Origin: JBDLSY01 sp041170585
Lineage (GTDB): Bacteria > Pseudomonadota > Gammaproteobacteria > Burkholderiales > Burkholderiaceae_C
Assembly (NCBI GenBank): GCA_041170585.1
Contig: JBEDNN010000040.1
Coordinates: 1 to 21,862, forward strand
Direction: 5' to 3'
DNA length: 21,862 nucleotides
In this document: one piece after another, positions 15,739 to 21,862 of the stretch
Layout: every line of letters begins with the position of its first letter
How positions within the stretch are numbered: position 1 is the first letter of the stretch
Made by a program: the position numbers and the translations under genes
The notes under the pieces: generated by a model
What the model was told of the DNA's origin: nothing
What the model saw: only the letters and a program-made list of their open reading frames with translations
The model's database searches: none

Positions 15739-15795
15739 GTACCACTAATAATAGACTTATTTAGACTTACTTAAATTGTTTTTTGAAAGCACACC

Positions 15796-18126
15796 ATGAT
15801 TGCCCAAGAACTTGAACTCACTTTACAAAAAGCATTTATTGATGCCAGTAATGCACGCCATGAGTTTGTTACCACTGAACACTTACTGCTGGCTTTGATG
15901 GACAATGCCTCAGCAGCACCTATATTGCTTGCCTGTGCAATGAATTCAAGTGAATTACGCCATGCACTGACTCATTTTATTGACGACAATACCCCCCGTG
16001 CATCTGGTACAGACAGTGTTGAAACACAACCTACAATGGGGTTTCAGCGCATTATGCAACGCGCCATGATGCACGTACAAACCAGTGGAAAAACTAAAGA
16101 AGTTCGTGGTGATAATGTTTTAGTTGCTATTTTTGGCGAAAAAGATAGCCATGCGGTTTACTTTATGCATCAACAAGGCATTACTCGCTTAGATGTTGTT
16201 AATTACATTGCACACGGAACGACTAAAAATAAAGATGATACTATTAGTCCTGTTGCACAAGGTACTGCTGCTACGCCGCAAGATGCCGATAAAACAAAAA
16301 AAGTAGATAAAAATGACCCTTTACTATTGTTTACACACAACCTAAATGAATTAGCCAACAATGGCAAAATTGACCCTTTAATTGGACGTGATGCTGAAGT
16401 TGAACGAGTGATTCAAGTACTATGCCGTCGCCGTAAAAATAATCCTTTGTTAGTCGGTGAAGCAGGTGTAGGAAAAACGGCTATTGCTGAAGGTTTAGCA
16501 TGGCGAATTACACAAAATGATGTACCTGATATATTGGCAGAGTGCCAAATATTTTCACTAGATATGGGGGCTTTGTTAGCAGGCACTAAATACCGTGGTG
16601 ATTTTGAAGCACGTTTAAAAGCGGTATTAAATGCCGTATTAGACGATGCTAAAGCCGTATTATTTATTGATGAAATTCATACGATTATTGGTGCAGGTTC
16701 ATCAAGCGGTGGTACTTTAGATGCAAGTAATTTATTAAAACCGGTATTGTCTAGTGGACGCTTAAAATGTATTGGTGCAACTACGTTTAATGAATACCGA
16801 GGTGTTTTTGAAAAAGACCATGCACTGACTCGTCGTTTTCAAAAAATAGAAGTCGTGGAACCCACAATTGCTCAAACCATTCAAATTTTACGGGGTTTAA
16901 AAACGCGTTTTGAAGATCACCATGGTATCAAATACAGTGCTGCCGCCATTACCAGTGCCGCAGAATTATCAGCCAAACACATTACTGACCGGCATTTACC
17001 TGACAAAGCCATTGATGTGATTGACGAAGCAGGGGCAGCACAACGTATATTGCCTAAATCTAAACAAAAGAAAATAATTGGTAAGCTAGAAATTGAAGAA
17101 GTTATCGCTAAAATTGCCCGCATTCCACCTGCCAGCGTAAATGCTGATGATAGATCTAAACTCGCCACTTTAGAACGTGATTTAAAAAATATAGTGTTTG
17201 GACAAGACCCCGCAATTGAAGCTTTGTCTTCCAGTATAAAAATGGCTCGTTCAGGGCTAGGCAAAGACAATAAGCCGATTGGGGCTTTTATGTTTAGTGG
17301 CCCAACAGGTGTCGGTAAAACCGAAGCAGCTAAACAATTAGCCTACACTTTAGGCATTGAGCTGTTACGTTTTGACATGAGCGAATATATGGAAAGGCAT
17401 ACGGTAAGTCGCTTAATTGGTGCCCCACCGGGTTATGTCGGCTTTGACCAAGGTGGTTTATTAACCGAAGCAATCATTAAAAAGCCCCATTGCGTATTAT
17501 TGCTTGATGAAATTGAAAAAGCACATCCTGATGTGTTCAATATACTTTTACAAGTGTTGGACAATGGTAATTTAACCGATAGCAACGGCCGTAAAACTGA
17601 TTTTCGTAATGTGATAGTGATTATGACTACCAATGCAGGTGCAGAATCTTTGCAGCGTTCCGTCATTGGATTTACTAATTCGCGCGAATCCGGTGATGAA
17701 ATGGGCGATATTAAGCGGGCTTTTAGCCCAGAGTTTCGCAATAGATTAGATGCTATTATTAGCTTTAAACCACTGACACAACATATTATTTTACGTGTAG
17801 TCGATAAATTTTTGATGACGCTAGAAGACCAATTGCATGCCAAAAAAGTAGACGCTGTATTTACTGATTCGCTACGTGCACATTTAGCTAAAAAAGGATT
17901 TGACCCTTTAATGGGGGCACGTCCAATGCAAAGATTGATTCAAGACACAATCCGCAAGGCTTTAGCCGATGAATTATTATTCGGAAAATTAATTTACGGC
18001 GGCAAAGTAGTGGTTGATATAGATCATACAGATGCTATTTGTCTAACATTTTCCGACCTTATTACCCTCAAACAGAGTAAGCATGCGGAAAAATTAAGCA
18101 ATGAGGCCGATGAATTAATCGCTTAA
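15796..18126 (+). CDS. clpA: ATP-dependent Clp protease ATP-binding subunit ClpA
   Basis: ClpA is the AAA+ unfoldase that feeds substrates, including N-degron proteins brought by ClpS, into the ClpP peptidase. The 776 residues have an N-terminal Clp repeat domain (1-140). The first AAA+ module has Walker A GEAGVGKTA (221-229) and Walker B VLFIDE (288-293). The second has Walker A GPTGVGKTE (502-510) and Walker B VLLLDE (567-572). An IGF tripeptide (624-626) forms the ClpP-binding loop. There is no ClpB-type coiled-coil middle domain between the modules, which separates it from ClpB and ClpC. GAAAG at 15785-15789 is a fair ribosome site. clpS, often immediately upstream, is not here; the neighbour is the unrecognised 287-residue protein. 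The gene converges on the VIT gene with a 55-bp gap. Confidence 0.96.
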   Translation: MIAQELELTLQKAFIDASNARHEFVTTEHLLLALMDNASAAPILLACAMNSSELRHALTHFIDDNTPRASGTDSVETQPTMGFQRIMQRAMMHVQTSGKTKEVRGDNVLVAIFGEKDSHAVYFMHQQGITRLDVVNYIAHGTTKNKDDTISPVAQGTAATPQDADKTKKVDKNDPLLLFTHNLNELANNGKIDPLIGRDAEVERVIQVLCRRRKNNPLLVGEAGVGKTAIAEGLAWRITQNDVPDILAECQIFSLDMGALLAGTKYRGDFEARLKAVLNAVLDDAKAVLFIDEIHTIIGAGSSSGGTLDASNLLKPVLSSGRLKCIGATTFNEYRGVFEKDHALTRRFQKIEVVEPTIAQTIQILRGLKTRFEDHHGIKYSAAAITSAAELSAKHITDRHLPDKAIDVIDEAGAAQRILPKSKQKKIIGKLEIEEVIAKIARIPPASVNADDRSKLATLERDLKNIVFGQDPAIEALSSSIKMARSGLGKDNKPIGAFMFSGPTGVGKTEAAKQLAYTLGIELLRFDMSEYMERHTVSRLIGAPPGYVGFDQGGLLTEAIIKKPHCVLLLDEIEKAHPDVFNILLQVLDNGNLTDSNGRKTDFRNVIVIMTTNAGAESLQRSVIGFTNSRESGDEMGDIKRAFSPEFRNRLDAIISFKPLTQHIILRVVDKFLMTLEDQLHAKKVDAVFTDSLRAHLAKKGFDPLMGARPMQRLIQDTIRKALADELLFGKLIYGGKVVVDIDHTDAICLTFSDLITLKQSKHAEKLSNEADELIA

Positions 18127-18181
18127 TTTAAGTAGTGGTTGTCTCGCTTGTTGTCAAAGCTTGTTGTTAAAAATGCCTTGT

Positions 18182-18898
18182 TTACTTGATTACCATACCA
18201 AACAACTGACCTGCTGCCGCACTAAACAACATAGCTAACACACCCCAAATTACTACACGTATAGCAGCAGTGAGTAAAGCTCTTTTATGGTGTATACCGC
18301 CCGCTTTGGCTGCAATAAGCCCTAAAAATGCTAAAAATAAAACGGTAGTTACCATAATTGCTATCGCTGGTGCGATTTGAATATAAAACCAAGACACACT
18401 AAACACAGTCAAAATGGGCAGTGCAGCCCCCACACTAAATGCCAATGCCGATGATACCGCCGCTTGTATCGGTTTAGCACGCAATGTTTCAGTAATGCCC
18501 AACTCATCTCTAGCATGTGCACCCAAAGCATCGTGTGCCATTAATTGTGTTGCCACCATATTTGCCGTAGCGGCATCTAAGCCACGGGCTTGATAAATAG
18601 CCGCTAACTCTTCATGTTCATGCTCTGGGTCTGCCAACAACTCGGCTTTTTCTTTGGCTAAATCAGCATCTTCAGTATCGCTCTGGCTGTGTACAGAAAC
18701 ATACTCACCTGCTGCCATACTCATAGCCCCTGCGACTAAACCTGCAAGCCCTGTCAGTACAATTGTTTGTGGGTTTGCACCCGAAGTAATTAGGCCTAGC
18801 ATCAGGCTGGCTGTTGAAATAATACCGTCGTTAGCACCTAATACTGCGGCACGTAACCAGCCAATACGCTCTGTTTGATGATTTTCTAAATGCCGCAT
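18182..18898 (-). CDS. VIT family Fe2+/Mn2+ transporter
   Basis: This 238-residue membrane protein belongs to the VIT1/CCC1-like family, which exports or sequesters iron or manganese. Conserved family blocks are RAAVLGANDGIISTASLMLG (16-35) and GAMSMAAGEYVSVHSQ (57-72). A Glu-rich cytoplasmic stretch follows (about 76-107, with EKAELLADPEHEHEEL), corresponding to the metal-binding domain of plant VIT1. Three further hydrophobic segments cover 145-238. The start ATG overlaps the hemW stop as TAATG, indicating translational coupling and membership of the rph-rdgB-hemW unit. The metal transported cannot be decided from sequence; its place after an iron-sulfur/heme-related gene makes iron attractive, which is inference. 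Confidence 0.9.
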   Translation of the reverse strand: MRHLENHQTERIGWLRAAVLGANDGIISTASLMLGLITSGANPQTIVLTGLAGLVAGAMSMAAGEYVSVHSQSDTEDADLAKEKAELLADPEHEHEELAAIYQARGLDAATANMVATQLMAHDALGAHARDELGITETLRAKPIQAAVSSALAFSVGAALPILTVFSVSWFYIQIAPAIAIMVTTVLFLAFLGLIAAKAGGIHHKRALLTAAIRVVIWGVLAMLFSAAAGQLFGMVIK

Positions 18899-20196
18899 TA
18901 TAAAAAACTTTCCACTACATCATTTAAAAAACGATTGCCCAAAGCGGTCGGACATACCCATGTGGGTGAATAGTTTTTCACGCCATTATTTGAATGCACC
19001 ATTATATTGAGTAAACCTTTTTCTTGTAATTGAGATAAGTTTTTTTGAATACGCATTAATGGCTGCCCTGTACGTTCGGTGAACCAAGCTAAATCAAAAC
19101 CCTCTTGTAAACGTAAAGTATTTAACATAAACTCAAATGGTAATTCTTCTATTGATACTGCTTGTTTTGATTGCATAAACGGGTGGTTTAAAGCAAGCAC
19201 ATCAAGCGGTGTCATACTTGCTTCTAAATAGGCTTTAGGGTGTTTATGTTTAACCGTGCGTACAATCCGGTTTGGAAAACTAATTTTTCCGTGTGCCCCC
19301 GCACCAATACCGACATAATCACCAAAAGACCAATAATTTTGATTGTGCTGACACCGTTGGTTTAATTGAGCATACGCACTGGTTTCATAGTGTATAAAAC
19401 CAGCCGCTTTTAACTGTTCATCAACCGCTATTTGCATATCGGCACAACTGTCCTCATCAGGTAAACGCGGCGGGTAACGGTTAAAATAAGTATTCGGTTC
19501 TAAGGTTAAGTGATACGCACTTAAATGGCCTACGCCTAACTGTAATGCTTGTGTGATATCGCTTTCGGCTTGGGCAAGCGTTTGATTGGGTAAACCATAC
19601 ATTAAATCAATATTTACACGCGATACCGCTTCAACGGCCATCTCAACGGCATAACGGGCTTGATAGCCATCATGAATACGCCCAATGGCTTGTAAATGTT
19701 GCTGATTAAACGTTTGTACGCCAATGGATATGCGATTAATGCCTGCAGCTGCAAAATCAAGTAAGCGACTGGCTTCAACAGTACCAGGATTGGCTTCTAA
19801 AGTAATTTCTGCATCGGCTTCTAGGGGTAGACGCGCCCGAATGCCTGCCAACAAAGTATCTAAAGCCTGTGGACGCATTAAACTGGGTGTACCACCGCCG
19901 ATAAATATACTGTATATACGCCGTCCCCAAATATGCGGTAACTCATATTCTAAATCTCGCAACAAAGCCTGAATATAAGTGGCTTCCGTGTGTTCATCGA
20001 CCGTATTTGACTGCAATGATGCACCATATTCATGCGAATTAAAATCACAATAAGGACATTTACGCACACACCAAGGCCAATGAATGTACAACGATAAGGG
20101 CGGTAAGGCGGTTAAATTAACCGTTGAATTTGCCTGATGATGATTTGCGGTCAGTCCGCCAATGCTTGAAATCGGAATAAACACGGTTTGATTCAT
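18898..20196 (-). CDS. hemW: Radical SAM heme chaperone HemW
   Basis: The 432-residue protein has the radical SAM cluster motif C43xxxC47xxC50, followed by D-F52. A phenylalanine at this position, where coproporphyrinogen III oxidase HemN has a fourth cysteine, is the mark of HemW. HemW binds heme and is thought to insert it into respiratory enzymes rather than act as an oxidase. Other family blocks are IFIGGGTPSLM (97-107), EANPGTVEASRL (133-144), RISIGVQTF (155-163) and the C-terminal HemN-C region. An N-terminal stretch of about 33 residues before LSLYIHWPWC is longer than usual. AAAAGG just upstream of the ATG is a good ribosome site. It follows rdgB by 16 bp and overlaps the VIT gene. 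Confidence 0.93.
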   Translation of the reverse strand: MNQTVFIPISSIGGLTANHHQANSTVNLTALPPLSLYIHWPWCVRKCPYCDFNSHEYGASLQSNTVDEHTEATYIQALLRDLEYELPHIWGRRIYSIFIGGGTPSLMRPQALDTLLAGIRARLPLEADAEITLEANPGTVEASRLLDFAAAGINRISIGVQTFNQQHLQAIGRIHDGYQARYAVEMAVEAVSRVNIDLMYGLPNQTLAQAESDITQALQLGVGHLSAYHLTLEPNTYFNRYPPRLPDEDSCADMQIAVDEQLKAAGFIHYETSAYAQLNQRCQHNQNYWSFGDYVGIGAGAHGKISFPNRIVRTVKHKHPKAYLEASMTPLDVLALNHPFMQSKQAVSIEELPFEFMLNTLRLQEGFDLAWFTERTGQPLMRIQKNLSQLQEKGLLNIMVHSNNGVKNYSPTWVCPTALGNRFLNDVVESFL

Positions 20197-20212
20197 ATTG
20201 CACCTTTTAGGT

Positions 20213-20848
20213 TTACCAAATCGTATGAATGAGTTGTAACATTTGTTGCATTGCTACACCACGATGGCTTAATGCTGATTTTTCGGCCATTGTCAAAGTG
20301 GCAGCACACCGTTGAGTCTTAGTACATATAAACAAAGGGTCATAACCAAAACCATTATTCCCGTTTAATGTGTGTGCAATATGTCCGTGCCAACGCCCAG
20401 TTGCAACTAAAGGTTCAGGGTCTTGCGGTGTTTTTATTGCGACTAATACGCATATAAAATAAGCCTGTCTGTCTATAAGGTCATTCGCACCGAGGGCATT
20501 TAATTCAAATAAAAGTTTTGTATTATTTGCATCAGACGCTGAAATATCCATAGAATGCGAACCCGCATACCGTGCCGAATAAACACCTGGGGCATTGCCT
20601 AACGTTTTCACACACAAGCCTGAATCATCAGCCAAACTAGGTAGCCCAGAGTGTGTAGCCGCATGCCGTGCCTTAGCCAAAGCATTTTCAATAAAAGTCG
20701 TATGAGGTTCTGGACACTCGGGAATATTCCAGTGTGATTGCGGGTAAATTTGCCAATTTAAAGGTTCAAATAACTTTGAAAATTCGGCTAATTTTCCAGT
20801 ATTATGGCTGGCCAATACAATATCATTATTATTAAGCATAACATTCAT
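20213..20848 (-). CDS. rdgB: dITP/XTP pyrophosphatase (RdgB/HAM1)
   Basis: RdgB hydrolyses non-canonical purine triphosphates (dITP, ITP, XTP) to the monophosphate, keeping them out of DNA and RNA. The 211 residues contain the family motifs SHNTGKLAEF (14-23), TFIENALAKARHAA (51-64), ADDSGL (73-78, with the catalytic aspartates), GVYSARYAG (88-96), GFGYDPLF (166-173) and SHRG (194-197). The start codon overlaps the rph stop (ATGA), and an rph-rdgB pair followed by hemW is a familiar order in proteobacteria. A second Met at position 4 is an alternative start. Confidence 0.95.
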   Translation of the reverse strand: MNVMLNNNDIVLASHNTGKLAEFSKLFEPLNWQIYPQSHWNIPECPEPHTTFIENALAKARHAATHSGLPSLADDSGLCVKTLGNAPGVYSARYAGSHSMDISASDANNTKLLFELNALGANDLIDRQAYFICVLVAIKTPQDPEPLVATGRWHGHIAHTLNGNNGFGYDPLFICTKTQRCAATLTMAEKSALSHRGVAMQQMLQLIHTIW

Positions 20849-21561
20849 ACAGTCAGCACCGCCATTTGTGCATCACGAATATATGTAATGCCTACCGCTG
20901 CATAATCTAATAGTTGGTTCAATTCTGCACGGCTAAACGCAGCGCCTTCGGCTGTTCCTTGCACCTCAATAATATTGCCTGCACCGTTCATTACCACGTT
21001 TACATCGGCATCACACTGGCTGTCTTCTGCATAGTCTAAATCACACAAACACTGTCCCTGCACAATGCCCACCGATACCGCAGCAATTGAATCACGAATC
21101 GGATTGTGCGGTAAATTTAAAGTGTTGATTGCATCAACCAACGCCACATAAGCCCCACTAATTGCAGCAGTGCGTGTACCGCCATCGGCTTGTAATACAT
21201 CGCAGTCTAAATGTATCGTACGCTCGCCCAAAGCATCAATATCCACCACAGCCCGCAACGCTCTCCCAATTAAGCGTTGAATTTCTTGAGTACGGCCACT
21301 TTGCTTGCCTTTTGCAGCTTCACGCTCACTGCGGGTATGCGTTGCCCGTGGCAGCATGCCATATTCGGCAGTCAGCCAGCCGCCCTTACCTTTGCGGTGT
21401 GGTGGCACTTTATCAATGATACTCGCCGTACACAATACCTTGGTATGACCAAAACTGACTAATACAGAGCCTTCAGCATGCATCGTAAATTGACGTTGAA
21501 AAGTAATGGGTCGCATTGCGGTTACAGCACGTTGATGCTGGCGGGTAAACTGTGTATTCAT
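20845..21561 (-). CDS. rph: Ribonuclease PH
   Basis: RNase PH is a phosphate-dependent 3' exoribonuclease that trims tRNA precursors. The 238-residue protein has the full set of signatures: GHTKVLCTASI (38-48), TAEYGMLPRATHTR (64-77), SGRTQEIQRLIGRALR (88-103), DCDVLQADGGTRTAAISGA (119-137) and the active-site block CDLDYAEDSQCDADVN (173-188). It is the first gene of the minus-strand cluster. GGAA nine bases before the ATG can serve as ribosome site. Only 16 bp separate the ATG from the inferred end of an IS1-family element, so the original promoter has been displaced. Confidence 0.96.
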   Translation of the reverse strand: MNTQFTRQHQRAVTAMRPITFQRQFTMHAEGSVLVSFGHTKVLCTASIIDKVPPHRKGKGGWLTAEYGMLPRATHTRSEREAAKGKQSGRTQEIQRLIGRALRAVVDIDALGERTIHLDCDVLQADGGTRTAAISGAYVALVDAINTLNLPHNPIRDSIAAVSVGIVQGQCLCDLDYAEDSQCDADVNVVMNGAGNIIEVQGTAEGAAFSRAELNQLLDYAAVGITYIRDAQMAVLTV

Positions 21562-21628
21562 TGATATTAATTCCGTGGGTAGTGGTACAAATAGAACTTT
21601 GATAATGGTAGATTTTTATGTCAATACT

Positions 21629-21862
21629 TTATACTGAATGATTATATTTAATAATAAACAGTCTAGTCACTAATTCGTGCATAGTATCGGACTTTGAAAA
21701 TGACAATGTTTTTCTAGTATATCTCCCCAGCCATTGCCTTATAGTATTATTCCATCGCTCCATATGGTTTGTTTCACCTGATTCTTTGCCTACTGATTGG
21801 TGAAAACCACTTGTAATAATAGTATCGTAAGGCTTCCAAAAATCACTAAAAGTTTTACCTCT
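21629..21862 (-). CDS. IS1-family transposase, C-terminal 77 residues (partial)
   Basis: The minus strand from the right edge is open for 77 codons, to a TAA at 21629-21631. The fragment includes ETNHMERWNNTIRQWLGRYT followed by RKTLSFSKS. The ER(x)N(x)LRQ...RK(S/T)LSFSKS arrangement is the hallmark of the IS1 transposase (InsAB') C-terminus, and the Glu in HMER corresponds to the likely catalytic Glu of its DDE-type site. The end (RLFIIKYNHSV) is normal length, so this part is intact. Whether the full gene is complete or uses a frameshift cannot be seen. Confidence 0.88.
   Translation of the reverse strand, partial: RGKTFSDFWKPYDTIITSGFHQSVGKESGETNHMERWNNTIRQWLGRYTRKTLSFSKSDTMHELVTRLFIIKYNHSV
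21641..21670 (-). promoter_or_regulatory. Candidate outward promoter inside the IS end, pointing to rph
   Basis: On the minus strand GTGACT (21665-21670, four of six matches to the -35 consensus) is followed after 18 bases by a perfect TATAAT (21641-21646). Transcription from here would leave the element and enter rph. A separate perfect TTGACA lies at 21619-21624 but has no good -10 partner. The surrounding DNA is AT-rich, so chance matches are likely. Confidence 0.3.

Larger units (their letters stand above)
21578..21862 (-). mobile_element. Right end of an IS1-family insertion sequence, cut by the window edge
   Basis: The transposase 3' end is followed by 51 bases of non-coding DNA to GGTAGTGGTACAAATAGAAC (21578-21597, read inward from the rph side). 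I take this as the terminal inverted repeat: it starts GGT like IS1-family ends and resembles the ends of the small element at 14503-14616. The boundary is inferred, because the other end and its matching target duplication lie outside the window. If correct, the duplicated target is about ATTCCGTG (21570-21577). Confidence 0.7.

Noticed and set aside
18127..18181. Possible terminator between clpA and the VIT gene
   Set aside because: There is only a direct repeat (GCTTGTTGT at 18146-18154 and 18159-18167) and no stable stem followed by T residues.
1..21862. CRISPR array, tRNA or rRNA genes
   Set aside because: The tandem repeats found have 7-15 bp units without spacers, and no cloverleaf or rRNA-like conserved sequence was recognised.

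Overview
The window is AT-rich bacterial chromosome from a Gram-negative organism. Classical two-domain ArgA, a Tat-type lipoprotein signal, MltD, HemW, RdgB, RNase PH and a ClpA with a ClpP-binding loop point to a gammaproteobacterium, or less likely a betaproteobacterium. A Moraxellaceae-like lineage is possible but I cannot prove it from sequence alone. Intergenic DNA is extremely AT-rich and full of short tandem repeats, and coding regions are packed tightly, often with touching or overlapping 3' ends.

Layout. 1-194 is the 3' end of a gene that starts outside the window, resembling the C-terminus of a coiled-coil/nuclease-like hypothetical family. 292-2683 holds a membrane-anchored UDP-sugar 4,6-dehydratase (WbpM/PglF/CapD type) for surface glycan synthesis, overlapped by a small C-terminally anchored membrane protein. 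Facing these is a lone VirB6/TrbL-like membrane protein (2694-3620) with no other secretion gene nearby. 3923-5868 is a pgsA-argA pair (phosphatidylglycerol and arginine synthesis). It abuts a convergent mltD-like lytic transglycosylase with an unusual lysine-rich, repeat-encoded tail (5869-7815). 8100-9518 is an MFS transporter. 9653-10807 is an exported TolB-like propeller protein, convergent with a Tat-exported FAD-dependent oxidoreductase (10797-12446). tsaE (tRNA t6A synthesis) and proA (proline synthesis) converge with a 42-bp overlap of coding sequence. An unidentified 287-residue protein and clpA follow on the plus strand. The minus-strand cluster rph-rdgB-hemW-VIT (21561 to 18182) has overlapping start/stop codons and looks like one transcription unit.

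Mobile DNA. The right edge contains the 3' end of an IS1-family transposase. Its inferred right end lies 16 bp upstream of the rph start codon, so the insertion has replaced the native upstream region of that cluster.

Between proA and the unidentified gene is a 114-bp element with inverted ends GGTAATGTT/AACATTACC. It is flanked by a perfect 8-bp direct repeat (AGAAATTT), which are the hallmarks of a non-autonomous miniature transposable element. Its ends resemble the right end of the IS1-family element, so the two are probably related. This is the most distinctive structure in the window. I found no rRNA, tRNA or CRISPR array and no convincing GC-rich terminator.
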